Source of the DNA: Gracilaria caudata
Taxonomy: Eukaryota > Rhodophyta > Florideophyceae > Gracilariales > Gracilariaceae
DNA: 64,000 nt
Direction: 5' to 3'
Assembly: GCA_030374735.1 (NCBI GenBank)
Contig: JASCIV010000038.1
Span: 1 to 64,000, forward strand
The notes beneath the pieces were generated by a model. That model saw nothing but the letters and a program-made list of their open reading frames with translations, was not told the DNA's origin and did not search any database. Shown here in pieces: positions 20,114-30,847 of the stretch (its first letter is position 1; every line of letters starts with the position of its first letter). Made by a program: the position numbers and the translations under genes.

Positions 20114-20438
20114 TTCCTCACATTCCGCGAGTTCCAGAATCGATATCAACCTTTGGGAATCTCCTGAATGTGGTACAAGTGGTGGTGCTTACCAAGACAC
20201 TTCAATGGGTAAAGAACGAACGAACGAAAGTGTGGAGAAACTTTGTGCTGGTGTGGCACCAGGTGTGTCCTCAGCATATGCTTTGTTCTTTCCGAGAGTG
20301 TGGGGTTGCATCAAAAAATTTCTTTCTTAACATTTATTAAAGTTTGACGTAGCGATTCACCAACCGTCAAAAACAGATGCAAACCGAGTTACTCGCCGTC
20401 GTCGCTCTTTGCTTTCATGAGCAATCTTCTTGTGAGAA
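20114..20438. promoter_or_regulatory. Divergent promoter region TRAPPC2 / DDX10
   Basis: This 325-bp interval must hold the promoters of two divergent genes. No convincing TATA box is seen; it contains short A/T runs and no open frame of note. Confidence 0.4.
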
Positions 20439-22814
20439 ATGGCAGGCTCTAAGAGAAGTAGAAGTGGACGGAAACGGGTAAACTCGGGTCTAAACAAAGT
20501 GTCCGCGAGACAAAGGGAAGAAGCGGAAATAGCCCGAGTTGAGCGTTCTCTTGACGACATACCACGGTACACTGACCGGTTTCAAATCTTCCGTGTGAAC
20601 AGAAGGCAGAGGGCGAAACAGATACTTGCAGAGAGTGAGAAAGATACGGATGGATCACTGGGACATCCAATATTCACAGCAACAAGCTTCGCTGAAATCC
20701 CACTTTCTTCTCGAACGCTGGATGGGCTTGCAGCTGCGAATTTCACAGAGCTCACCGGAATTCAGAGGACTGCAATTCCTCAGGCTCTGGTCGGAAGGGA
20801 TATTCTTGCAGCGGCTCCAACAGGTTCTGGGAAAACTCTTGCTTTTCTGATTCCCGTCTTGGAAACTCTGTGGCGAAAGAAGTGGAACACAATGGACGGT
20901 CTTGGCGCGCTCATTCTTAGCCCAACTCGCGAGCTAGGAATCCAAATATTCGAGGTCCTTCGGTCAATTGGACGCCAGCATACGATTTCGGCGGGTTTGG
21001 TTATTGGAGGGAAAGACTTTGAAGGCGAGAGTGAAAAAGTCGCGTACATGAATGTGCTTGTAGCTACCCCTGGGCGACTCTTACATCACATGGATCACGT
21101 TGCCGAATTTGACTGTTCAAGCTTGCAAGTCCTCGTGCTAGATGAAGCGGACCGGATTTTGGATTTGGGGTTCGCTAAGACCCTAGACGCAATTCTTGCG
21201 AACTTACCTAAAGATCGACAGACTATGCTTTTTTCTGCAACTCAAACAAAGAACGTGAAGGCGCTCGCTCGCTTGTCGCTTAGGAACCCTGAATACGTAG
21301 CGGTTAGTAGTACACTGAAGCAAAGTGCTGAGAACGATGAAAATGACAACCAAGAACGAGAGAAAGGGAAAGAACAAAATGATTCAAATGTGGTAAATAT
21401 TGTGGGTACCCCGCGAGGTTTGACTCAAACGTATGCGGTAATGCAAGCACATGAAAAGCTTTCAGTACTTTGGTCATTCATAAAAACTCATCTGAAGTCG
21501 AAGATGATTGTGTTCCTTGCCACAGGGAAGCAAGTTCGATTTGTATTTGAGACATTTTGCAAGTTACGGCCAGGAATGTCTCTTCTCCACATACATGGAA
21601 ACATGAAGCAGCTGAAGCGAACAGATATGTATGATCTTTTCTGTCGTACAAAGTCTGCAGTGCTGTTTGCTACTGATGTGGCCAGTCGAGGCCTGGACTT
21701 CCCGGATGTGGAATGGGTTGTCCAGGTAGACTGCCCTGACGATGTGGGAACTTACATTCATCGTGTAGGCAGAACTGCCAGATTCAGAGCACAAGGTCGT
21801 GCTATGCTCTTCATTAGCGAAGGAACTGAAGAGACTTTTCTGAAACGCCTTGAGGCCAAAGATATACAACTTCGACACACAAGAATCAATCCACAACGTA
21901 TAACCGACATCACAGCAAAAATAGCTGCCACACTGGCATCGAATCAAGAACTCAAGAAGCTAGCCCAAAGGGCCTTTATGTTCTACATGAAGTCAGTGTA
22001 CCAACAGACCGACAAGCAGGTCTTTAATGTGGCGAAAGTCGATTACGAAGCGCTCGCCAAGAGCTATGGATTGTCAAACATACCCAAAGTTTCAATAAGA
22101 AGCGAATCATCTGATCATCGACACAAGAAACAGAAGTCCACGACTGTATTTGGATATAGAATTATGCAACAGAAAAAGGCAGGACAAAAAGCGGAAACAG
22201 CTAGGGAGGACAGTGAAGACGATGAGTTACTCACGATACGGAAAGGTAGAAGCAGCCAAGGGCTTGACGATGTGGACACCGCTGATGACCAAAATTCATT
22301 GGTAAGGAACGAAAACCGAAGAACAAAACGAAAGAAGAGGAAGCTTGACCTTGTCGGAAACCTACCGAGTGCTAACAGGATGATATTCACAGAAGATGGC
22401 AAGGCCGTACGGGTTGGGGATATGGCGGAGATATCTACCGACGAGGAAGCAAGTGATATTGAGCATGACGGAATCGATGATTACGCAGCCTCTGTGTCTA
22501 AGAGGTTGATAAAGACAGCTGCCGAGGATAAGAAAGCCGAGAAAGAGCGAGTACAGTCTCTGCATTCCCGTAGGAAAGCCAAAGAACGGGAACGGAACAA
22601 GCTTGCCAAGGGTTGGTCTGAAGATGCAGTCATTAACACTGACTCCAGTGAAGGTGAGCAAAGCCCGGACTTGCTTTCAGACAATGAGGACTCTAGCGAT
22701 TCGGATACTGATCAGTTACCAAGGCAAAAAAGATCCACAGACTGGGATTCTACGAAAGCCGATGAAATCAAAGCGTTGAAGATCCTTGAAGCGAGGAACG
22801 AAGACTCGAGATGA
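20439..22814 (+). CDS. DDX10: DEAD-box RNA helicase DDX10/Dbp4
   Basis: Nucleolar ATP-dependent RNA helicase used in early small-subunit rRNA processing and U14 snoRNA release. In the 791-residue product the helicase core spans roughly residues 80-480: FAEIPLS..TLDGL and GIQRTAIP (Q motif), AAPTGSGKT (125-133), SPTREL (161-166), LDEAD (234-238), SAT (266-268), and then HRVGRTAR in domain 2. LFSATQTKNVKALARLSL.NPEYV is a signature of Dbp4 rather than of other DEAD proteins. The C-terminal ~300 residues are charged, with Lys-rich and acidic patches, as in other Dbp4 proteins. It is intronless. Its stop is only 66 bases from that of convergent TRAPPC9. Confidence 0.95.
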   Translation: MAGSKRSRSGRKRVNSGLNKVSARQREEAEIARVERSLDDIPRYTDRFQIFRVNRRQRAKQILAESEKDTDGSLGHPIFTATSFAEIPLSSRTLDGLAAANFTELTGIQRTAIPQALVGRDILAAAPTGSGKTLAFLIPVLETLWRKKWNTMDGLGALILSPTRELGIQIFEVLRSIGRQHTISAGLVIGGKDFEGESEKVAYMNVLVATPGRLLHHMDHVAEFDCSSLQVLVLDEADRILDLGFAKTLDAILANLPKDRQTMLFSATQTKNVKALARLSLRNPEYVAVSSTLKQSAENDENDNQEREKGKEQNDSNVVNIVGTPRGLTQTYAVMQAHEKLSVLWSFIKTHLKSKMIVFLATGKQVRFVFETFCKLRPGMSLLHIHGNMKQLKRTDMYDLFCRTKSAVLFATDVASRGLDFPDVEWVVQVDCPDDVGTYIHRVGRTARFRAQGRAMLFISEGTEETFLKRLEAKDIQLRHTRINPQRITDITAKIAATLASNQELKKLAQRAFMFYMKSVYQQTDKQVFNVAKVDYEALAKSYGLSNIPKVSIRSESSDHRHKKQKSTTVFGYRIMQQKKAGQKAETAREDSEDDELLTIRKGRSSQGLDDVDTADDQNSLVRNENRRTKRKKRKLDLVGNLPSANRMIFTEDGKAVRVGDMAEISTDEEASDIEHDGIDDYAASVSKRLIKTAAEDKKAEKERVQSLHSRRKAKERERNKLAKGWSEDAVINTDSSEGEQSPDLLSDNEDSSDSDTDQLPRQKRSTDWDSTKADEIKALKILEARNEDSR

Positions 22815-22880
22815 TGACAAAGTATATAGAGTATAAATTAGTTTGGACGATAACCAACGGAGGGGCATATGCATAAACGC

Positions 22881-25800
22881 TCAATCTTGTGCTGGAGTGG
22901 ATTGATAAAGGGTATCCGTAGCTGTTCTTTCCAATTTTCCATGTTGATCAGCCTCGGGTTGATGCTCATCAAAGCGCATGTCGTCGAAAAATGGCGTTGG
23001 TCTTGCTAGGTAGTTACTGTCAGATTTTCTCTCAGTGGAAAACTCCATCACTGCCACAGCCAGCGCTCTTCCTCTGATCTTGTTGCTAGATGAGCTAGAG
23101 TAAGTGTCTACTGTAACTGGACGAATGATAGTCCCGGAGTCCGCCTCGCTCTCTCGCCCGATGTGCACTCGTTTTCTCTGTTTGTCTTGAACTCCAGATA
23201 TCGGTTGCGATTCGTGTCGATTAATCATGTTGACGCTAATTGGGTTCAAGGCACTCGGTTCAAGCGAGTTTGAAGTAGGAGACTCCTGCAGGTTCGTTTC
23301 TTCCTTGTCACGAATACTCTTTGCAACTACTTTCTCAGGGCCTGGACCCCGTTGGATCGCCATGTTTGGAGCTTCCTCAGAACGATGCAATCCAGAATAA
23401 CCGCCCCTTGCCGCCCCATGACCATTAGCCTCGTAGAGATAGGCAACCAAGTGGAACGTGCCTATGCTGTCGACTCTGACCCGAATGCAATGATGAAAAC
23501 CCTCTTCATGACGTGTAAGAGCACCAACGAATACACGTTCTACCACCCCTACAAGCGATGCTCTGTGAAGTCTTTCCAAACAGGTTTCATCGCCAAGCTG
23601 CTTGAGTTCGATATCAAGGACACAACTTTCGGGAAGTGGATGGTCGCATAGATTTCGAACAAGGACTTGTACTGTCCAAAAACATCCAACTTGCACTTCG
23701 GTCCGCGAGGAATACGACTTCCTGTCTTCGGAATTTTCATTATGCGGCACTCGTCGCTTGCAGTTTTCATCGATCTGCATGTGAATTTCAGCTTGTGTCG
23801 GTAAACTGTTTGACAAAAATCCGACAGCTTCTCTAAATGGAATCTCTGCTCCCCCTCTATTTCGATGTAGCAACTTCCATAAGTCAAAGGATGTAAAGGG
23901 TAATGTTCCCTTCCTTCCCAACGCAGGCAAACTCCATTTCACTGTGAAAATAACATCTGCACCACATGTGTCCTCACGCTTTACTGGTGACGACCACGTT
24001 GACATTGTTCGCATTTCATTCAGTCTGTCCTTTGTGACATTGCATAGTAGTCGCGCTGAAGCCCCGTTTTCGACGAAACATTCCTCGTCCAAGATAATGT
24101 CCATACTGTTTGGAGCTGTTCCTTCCAACTGCTTCAGTGTCCTTGAACAAGAAACACTTGGATCCACCTTAATTGTAGCCGGGGCCGCAACCTCATTTGA
24201 AACCTCGATGGCCAACATGCAGAGCCGTTGCTCTTCAAAGTAAGGCAAGCTGTTCCGGGGGTGTTTGTGAAATATGTTCACCTTCCGAATAACAATTGCT
24301 GGTTTAGAATTGATGCGCACGTAACTTCTAGATTCTCGAATCATACCTTCGCTGCTCTCCCCTTCGTACTCTACCTGAACTGATACTTTAGGTACCGCTT
24401 GCTGTTCGTTTTCGATAAGCTTTTCGTTAGCCATCACGTTTGCACATTTCCCAAGGACTTCCACCGTAAACGACTTTACGTCACCATGGTTTTCAAGGCC
24501 TTCTTTTATATCGTGATTGGAAAGATTGTCCTTTACAATATGAAGCGTATCCGAATCACTGGTCTTAACTTCAGCAGACGCCCATTTGATTTTCACGGGC
24601 CCGATGTTCTTCATTTCCACGAGGAAACTTCGCCTTTCTCCATGAAAAACGCTCAGGGGTTTTCTAGGAGAAGTTGACTCCGTCGCCTCTCCTTCTGAAC
24701 TATAGCTCGTCAATGATATTCTGGGCAGCTTATCAATCACATTTACCTCAAAACTCTGCCCACCACTTTCATTAGGACGTAGGATAACCAATATTCCATC
24801 AAATATACGAACCAACAAACCCTTGACATGAAAGGAGCCTGTCTGTTTTGGAACGACTTCAATGTGCCTCATCGCTCCGTTCTTCCCTTCTGTCGAAGGA
24901 ATAGCCATGGTTTCTGATTTCGTCTTCGCAATTCGCTTGGACTCGTCGAGAAGAGTTCTAACTTCAACCGCATGAGTGGCGCTCGTTCGCTCTTCATCAA
25001 CCCATATCCTAGAAGAAGACTCTGTGAGACTAATTGACGACTTTGAGACTACCTGTGAAAAAGAGGGTTTGGTCTCAGCTTCATTAGATATCAACACAGC
25101 AATGAGGTCGACGACGAGATCTGTTGCAATTCTGTTACAAAGGGATACCGAGATTTGGGCAGCTTCACCGCGCACCCATGTCACTGAACGACGCGCAGCA
25201 GCAGCAGCTCTCCGACGTTCTTCGTTAATTTCAAAGGCATTGTATATAAATGGACCAGCCTTTTGTGTATCCGGAGCCCCACTCTTTGTCGCAGGCAGGT
25301 GACTTTCTTTTCTGCGCAAGAAGAGGTCTTGAGCTTGTAAAGCCTTGATTTCACTTACTTCAAGAATCTCACCAATTCCTGGCAAGAAAGGGGGCACATG
25401 CGCCTTTCGCAACGCGGTAACGATTGTCTCATCTGTTTCTCGTCTTTTCTTCCGGGAAAGAGGCGAGATAACCAATGCTTCAGCATACAAACGTGCCGCG
25501 GTCCCAGAATCGCCTGCCTCGATAGCATGGTTAGCTGCCGTAAGGAGAAGCTTGCGATTCAGATCAGGCCAGGACTTGAATCCCTTTGGACTTAATTGTC
25601 TTTCTGCTGCACTCATGAGCGCGACGGCTGAAGGCCAAACAGATTGTGTGGCATTGAGGTGGCCTAGCCTGTACAAATACATTCCTGCTTTCCTTCTACA
25701 TCCCATACGCTCACTAAATCGAGCTAGAGCTTCCCATAAAGCTGCCCTCTTCTGAGCTCGAAGACCCTCACCCACGGTCGCTGCGTGCTCTGCGGCATCC

Positions 25801-27290
25801 AAAGCTTCTTTTCTGCGATTTGTCCATCTCCCTAGAAACTCAGCTAATCTTAAAGCTGCTGCTGCTTCTGGTTCTGCGACGCGCTTCTTTTGATATAGTT
25901 TGAAGATTTCAGCATAGTGATCTATTAGACGGTTGCAAAAACTTTCATCGTTCAGTGACCCGCCCGCACCAACGTAGAGCAGAACATGTGCAGCAGACCA
26001 TCCTTCCATTGCACCAGCCAACCAGAGTCGGTCACTGCTGGATTTAGCTCTTTCAGTAGCCGAGTTGTACCTCACTAATGCTTCTCCTGGTCTACCCATG
26101 AGAAGAAGATAATCCCCCTGTACCTTATCGAGTCTCCCAGGGCGTCGTTTCGAAAGCTTGGACTGTCTGTCTACTCCGTGTCGCTCGTCAATGGGTGATA
26201 GAATCAACTCAGCAGATGGATTTTCCCGCTTCTTGTAGCAATCTCGGTCAATGACGCTTAAAAGTGTGGAAGCACACTGATACAAATGTGCGCGCACTTC
26301 AAGTCTTGTTTCGTGAACTTTTGGCTGCTCAGGTACATAACCAACAGAATAAAATATGGGTATATCACCATTCTTTTCAGTAGCAAGATGTTCTTCCTCG
26401 ACGAACGAGCGGTTGTGTTCTTCATTCTGTGGGATGAATATAATTAGCCTTTTCACCGGAGCATCCCTAAAGTGACACAGAGAAGAAACAAATTCCAAGC
26501 GTGCTTCATCAATAGCCTTCTCGCGATCCTCTGCAGATCCACAGTTTGTGACATCTGCAACTGCAAACACAGCCCAAACTCTGCTGGAATGAAACGCATC
26601 CCATTCTGAAGGGGGTCGAGCAAGCAGACTGCCGAAGCTATCACGATGCAGAATCTCATACCGAAGACGAAAGCACGAGTCTACTTCGGGACAATTCAGA
26701 TTCAACTCAGAGACGTGACCCAAGGCCACTGACGGCGCTGTCCTCGCTCGAGGAAGCGTAGTCGACTTTGCGACCGATAACGCACTTCTGCCCGATGGAA
26801 TGTCAAAACTGGGCTCCTTCGAAGAAACCAAATCGCCAGCATCATCAGATTTGCTTTGCGCGCTAGAGGTCTCGGACGCCTTCGGAACGTCTTCTGATAT
26901 ATTGCCATCAGGTTTAGTTGCAGCAGTTGAAGCGGTATCACTGGCAGACAAGCTGGAGACACTTCTCGAGGAAACTGGTTTCAACGAAAGCAAATTGTTG
27001 CGTCGGAGGCCACGACTAGCATCTCGCACCGATGAACGAGAACGCAGAAGAGAAGAATCATTTGCAGACGCCCATGCCTCCCGATATGCGGTTGGCATGG
27101 ATGTATATGTCGCATTTGTGGATGCTCGAGGAACTGCATTGCGACGAGGCAATGCGCTGGTTGGGATCTCACGAAGCCACGTGAGATACGAGGTGAGCTC
27201 TTCAAATCTCTGATCATTAAGCGCAGTTCCAGCTGGAATTAAAGCAACCCGAACGCAGGCAAAATCGAGGAAAGAACCTCCGGTATCCAT
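22881..27290 (-). CDS. TRAPPC9: TRAPPII subunit TRAPPC9/Trs120
   Basis: Large scaffold subunit specific to TRAPPII, the Golgi/endosome Rab exchange factor. The 1469-residue single-exon frame starts with the family's conserved N-terminus (FACVRVALIPAG, then RLIIFIPQ). A long helical-repeat middle has tetratricopeptide-like blocks (GDYLLLMGRPGEALVRYNSA, RKAGMYLYRLGHL). The C-terminal half is beta-rich, with immunoglobulin-like stretches. A Ser-rich low-complexity insert (about residues 70-180) and a divergent, acidic C-terminal tail are expected to be disordered. Length and order match Trs120/NIBP. Its partner TRAPPC2 lies about 2.8 kb away, beyond DDX10. Confidence 0.9.
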   Translation of the reverse strand: MDTGGSFLDFACVRVALIPAGTALNDQRFEELTSYLTWLREIPTSALPRRNAVPRASTNATYTSMPTAYREAWASANDSSLLRSRSSVRDASRGLRRNNLLSLKPVSSRSVSSLSASDTASTAATKPDGNISEDVPKASETSSAQSKSDDAGDLVSSKEPSFDIPSGRSALSVAKSTTLPRARTAPSVALGHVSELNLNCPEVDSCFRLRYEILHRDSFGSLLARPPSEWDAFHSSRVWAVFAVADVTNCGSAEDREKAIDEARLEFVSSLCHFRDAPVKRLIIFIPQNEEHNRSFVEEEHLATEKNGDIPIFYSVGYVPEQPKVHETRLEVRAHLYQCASTLLSVIDRDCYKKRENPSAELILSPIDERHGVDRQSKLSKRRPGRLDKVQGDYLLLMGRPGEALVRYNSATERAKSSSDRLWLAGAMEGWSAAHVLLYVGAGGSLNDESFCNRLIDHYAEIFKLYQKKRVAEPEAAAALRLAEFLGRWTNRRKEALDAAEHAATVGEGLRAQKRAALWEALARFSERMGCRRKAGMYLYRLGHLNATQSVWPSAVALMSAAERQLSPKGFKSWPDLNRKLLLTAANHAIEAGDSGTAARLYAEALVISPLSRKKRRETDETIVTALRKAHVPPFLPGIGEILEVSEIKALQAQDLFLRRKESHLPATKSGAPDTQKAGPFIYNAFEINEERRRAAAAARRSVTWVRGEAAQISVSLCNRIATDLVVDLIAVLISNEAETKPSFSQVVSKSSISLTESSSRIWVDEERTSATHAVEVRTLLDESKRIAKTKSETMAIPSTEGKNGAMRHIEVVPKQTGSFHVKGLLVRIFDGILVILRPNESGGQSFEVNVIDKLPRISLTSYSSEGEATESTSPRKPLSVFHGERRSFLVEMKNIGPVKIKWASAEVKTSDSDTLHIVKDNLSNHDIKEGLENHGDVKSFTVEVLGKCANVMANEKLIENEQQAVPKVSVQVEYEGESSEGMIRESRSYVRINSKPAIVIRKVNIFHKHPRNSLPYFEEQRLCMLAIEVSNEVAAPATIKVDPSVSCSRTLKQLEGTAPNSMDIILDEECFVENGASARLLCNVTKDRLNEMRTMSTWSSPVKREDTCGADVIFTVKWSLPALGRKGTLPFTSFDLWKLLHRNRGGAEIPFREAVGFLSNSLPTQAEIHMQIDENCKRRVPHNENSEDRKSYSSRTEVQVGCFWTVQVLVRNLCDHPLPESCVLDIELKQLGDETCLERLHRASLVGVVERVFVGALTRHEEGFHHCIRVRVDSIGTFHLVAYLYEANGHGAARGGYSGLHRSEEAPNMAIQRGPGPEKVVAKSIRDKEETNLQESPTSNSLEPSALNPISVNMINRHESQPISGVQDKQRKRVHIGRESEADSGTIIRPVTVDTYSSSSSNKIRGRALAVAVMEFSTERKSDSNYLARPTPFFDDMRFDEHQPEADQHGKLERTATDTLYQSTPAQD

Positions 27291-28147
27291 TACTTGAAGC
27301 TCGAAAAGGGGCTAAACTAGCTTCTTTTGATGGACTGCGGCGAAGCACACATGAACTGATGAGGCGCCCACTGGCACAAGTCAGAGTGGCTTTAGGAGTC
27401 AATACCAGAGAAAGAGTTTCGCTTTCATCGGGTGTTGCTCACCGAACAGCATATGCACACGCATCACGTCGATAAGCTCTTCATTCCCACACTCATCAGA
27501 CGTCCGAGTCCGTACTTGTGAGGATTACCCTTGTATGAAAGTTCGATCTGCTCGATGATGCTGAAGTCAAAAAAGTCGCAGTGTTTCCAGACAGGCTTGT
27601 TCTGAGAACAGACTAGCACTACCCTTGTAGATATCTTTACACGGGTGCCAGCTGCCGGTGCATTTGTCAGCAGCCCAGCTCAAAATTTTCGTGCTCAACG
27701 TGCTCGAGCGCCGTGTTCACGCGCATGGCTGGACGGTGTAAGCGTGACATACCTGTCACACAAAGATCCTACTTCCAAGTTTGATCAATCGACTCCGAGA
27801 CAAGGGAAAGGGTACCGTCGGTAGTGTTTTCAATTGTCAAGTTGTACCGTGATGCTGGAACTGAATCTGCAGCTAACCTAGAGAATTGATCGCCCTTAGA
27901 CAACAAGAAACGAAAGCGCCTGAACGATGCGCTGCACTATGCCCACAGCAAACAAAAAGAACTTACAACGTAAAGCTGCGTTCGATTGCAACATATCCCT
28001 TTGCAAAGCCTTCGCCCGAAGAAGGAATGCGTGGCGCTCCCACATTGGTGCAGACTCTTCCGCGCGTGTACGTCTATGTGAGCGATTGCTTTAGTGTAAA
28101 CAGGCGTCTACTGTTTTAAAATTCATTGCTAACACTCGTTGCTAAGA
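27291..28147. other. Intergenic region, TRAPPC9 upstream / DAK downstream
   Basis: No gene is supported. It contains two copies of the TACCCTTG word (27526 and 27620). A 77-codon frame at 27886-28119 has no recognisable domain. Confidence 0.5.
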
Positions 28148-30181
28148 TCAAGACGATTCCGCTATGGCATCCATTACAATACAGATGAGAACAGATCCAG
28201 GGTCTGGTCGATCCAGTAACATACTTGACTCGACATTCTTGCTCCGACCGAATCTAGCTTTCGTCATACGCTTGGTGGAGTCACTCCCAACATGAGCTGC
28301 TTGAGCTGCTTGAATTAGAGTACTGTTGGGAGTGGCTAAAACATCCGCGGCCGGCTTTAGAGAGTCGACAAGAGTTCGATCACCCACATTTGCCCCACCA
28401 TGTCGCATCACTGCATTCGTTCCTTGTACGAATGCATCTCGCCATGCAGGAATGGCGCCCTCTTCCGTTTGTTTGTTATAGTGCGCGGCCATTTCCTGAA
28501 GAAATATACGAGTGAAAATACCCATTGAACCTCCTGAAGCTCCAGCTGAGTCTGCTATCATACTCAACAGAACGTGGGGATTTCCAGCTGCCTTCGCGTA
28601 CCTTCCCGATCTTAAATCTTCACTGACTTTCTCGCAGGCCTTACGGACTAAGGTGGCAACCATATAAGGGACAGTTAAACATACAAATTCAGTTAGTATG
28701 AATCGTCAGTTTCAGGTCTTTTTCATTTGCGTCAATAAAACGTTTGAACAGATTTCGTACCTGTATCTCCGAGATCACCATCCCCAGTAAGGCGGTCCAA
28801 AGCTCCAAGCTCATCGCATCTTGAAAGTAAAGAATGCGTAATTGCCTCGATGTATCTTTCGGTCTGCAAGCTCAAGCTGCTCTCGGAATCATCTATAGTA
28901 GGCCTAGTGCTTTGTTCGCCCACTTTTTCGGTTCTCGAAGAGACACTAAAATTGAGCAATGTGGGCATTTCAGAAGGTGGGCGAAGCTTAAATCCCTTTG
29001 ACCACGATTCGCACGCAGTAGGTGCATGAAGCAGTTGTTCTAGAACCTCGTTTTTCTGAGAAAGCACAAGACAAGTAATCGATACCCCATTCATTTGCAA
29101 CGACGTCATGAAGGATCCACAGAAAATGTGCACTGGGTACATGTTGCCGTTAATCACTTGACCATGGCCATTATATAGATAATCAGAAACTGCCTGAGTA
29201 ATAATAAGCATCTCACTTTGTGGAACTGCCCCCAGATTGTTGACCATGATGGCTAGCCCTGTGCATGTTGAGACGAGTTCCTGTTTCTGACTTAAGGCGG
29301 TGTCAAGCCGTCTGCATATTTCAGACACTAGATTTCTTGCGAATTGCGTCATATTCTCGAATCGTATAGTTTGTCTCTCCGCTCCAGGTTCTCCGTGAAT
29401 ACCCATACCAAGTTCGACTTTTTAGCAGAAATTCAAATGGATGAGTTTGTAACGATGATTATGGAGGTCAGCCCTTCTTTAAAGTAGATGAGGGAAGCGG
29501 TTATAAACATGAAGCAGTTCTATACTTACTTTCATTGTTCTTCAGTCTATTTTCGTCAACTTCATGCCCTGGAATCGTGCATGGTTCCAGAGCAACGCCA
29601 TAACTAACCATTGAAGCTGCTGCTGTTTCCGCGATCCTGGCGACTTCATCCAATGATCTCCCCTGTTCAGCGGCTGCTCCTGCTAACTTGAGAACAAATA
29701 TCGTCCCAGCAATACCTCGCTTATCTCCTAGATGCGGCAAGGCCACATCGTCCTCTACGAGAATCATTTTCACTGGTAAATCAGGATGAGATTGCTTGAG
29801 CTCGTGAATGGCTTCACCGAAGTTGAGTTTATCGCCTTGATAGTTCATTACGACAACCAAGACTCCAGTCGACTTCGTGGCTACAGCTCGGAGCATTGTG
29901 GATACAGCTGACGCCGAGGGCGAAGCGAACACTTCTCCTGCCACAGCTGCCGTAAGCATACCCTCTCCGACATAGCCGGCAGCCATGGGCTCATGTCCAC
30001 TACCCCCTCCACTTACGACGGACACCCTTGGAGTTTGAGATCCATCCGCGACGGCTGTTCGAATTGCGACATTATGTTCTCCACTAGGATCAAGGAGGGT
30101 GACAAGGTACGAATTGAGCGCCAAGCCACGCATCAGGTCTTTAACTACGGTATCTCGACCATTAATGAAGCGTTTCGCCAT
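28148..30181 (-). CDS. Dihydroxyacetone kinase (DhaK-DhaL type)
   Basis: ATP-dependent kinase that turns dihydroxyacetone into its phosphate for glycolysis or glycerol metabolism. Exons are 29530-30181, 28761-29417 and 28148-28647. Joined they give 602 residues, the size of single-chain eukaryotic DAKs. The DhaK domain shows VSGGGSGHEPMAAGYVG, VLVVVMNYQGDKLNFG and, across intron 1, EIELGMGIHGEPG. The ATP-binding DhaL domain shows LDRLTGDGDLGDT, joined across intron 2 to VRKACEKV. It also shows ADSAGASGGSMG (the ATP lid region) and GDRTLVDSLKPA. Donors are GTAAGT and GTACGA. Intron 2 has a perfect TACTAAC at 28692-28698 (minus strand) and a CTTAG acceptor. An in-frame upstream ATG at 30289 would add 36 basic residues; 30181 gives the normal DAK start. 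FMN-cyclase activity, seen in some relatives, is possible. Confidence 0.93.
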
Positions 30182-30829
30182 ATTGCGGGTCCTAACAATC
30201 CTGATTTCCTTGGACAAGGTTGCGAAGACTTTGAAATACCAGTAAAGTAATCTGCGCCTTTGTTCACGAATCTGCGTCTCATATATCACGAGTTCTTAAC
30301 TGAGATGCAATTTGAGAGTCCCAGACTAGCGAGCTACTTACATCAATTCACAGCAACAACTTGGGTTTCCAGTATTAAAATCCGTGCCAATAGGAAAAGA
30401 TCATAGCTGGTATTAGTGTGATCAAGGTTCCTAGAGAAACGAGAGGTTTGCCGGGCAACAGTTGACAGAGCAACAGGTTCGAAAATTGTTGGGCGGGAGG
30501 TCAATGCGAAAGCATTTGCTTTCGCTACTAAAAGGTTCGCAATCTGTGGCGCAAGAAACGGACGGACCCAAAAACGGGTAGCGTTCTACGGTCGCACGAG
30601 ATTCCAGTACAAATTTCTGTTGCTCGAAGGTAAAGGGCTACGCAGCACGTATAAAACAGAGCTTACACATACACATAACCCTATTGAGGGACTTCTCCCT
30701 CTCTCCATTCCTCAAGTCTTTCATATGTTTGTCATGAAAGGGTTTCTTGGTGTCGGCGAGAACAGCGCCTTATGCGAACTTCAACGTCAACAGCAACTCT
30801 TAAATCTAGAACTGTCAAGAAATCACTCA
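30182..30829. other. Region upstream of DAK with a TATA-like promoter facing right
   Basis: It carries GTAGCGTTCTACGG at 30578-30591 and a good TATA box (TATAAAA, 30650-30656) on the plus strand. The ATG at 30725 starts a 40-codon frame that runs into the 3' end of the oxidoreductase gene. Confidence 0.4.
30650..30656 (+). promoter_or_regulatory. TATA box candidate for a short plus-strand transcript
   Basis: TATAAAA sits 69 bases before the ATG at 30725 and is followed by a pyrimidine-rich stretch. This is the best TATA match noticed between genes here, yet no known gene lies downstream on that strand. Confidence 0.4.
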
Positions 30830-30847
30830 TTAAGTATATATGGCTAG
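30725..30847 (+). CDS. Possible 40-residue ORF downstream of a TATA box
   Basis: The predicted product starts MFVMKGFLGVGENSALCELQ and ends LSIYG; I do not recognise it. Its only support is the upstream TATA box and the spacing. It overlaps the 3' end of the minus-strand oxidoreductase gene by 18 bases. It could be the first exon of a longer gene or the 5' part of a non-coding transcript. Confidence 0.2.
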   Translation: MFVMKGFLGVGENSALCELQRQQQLLNLELSRNHSLSIYG

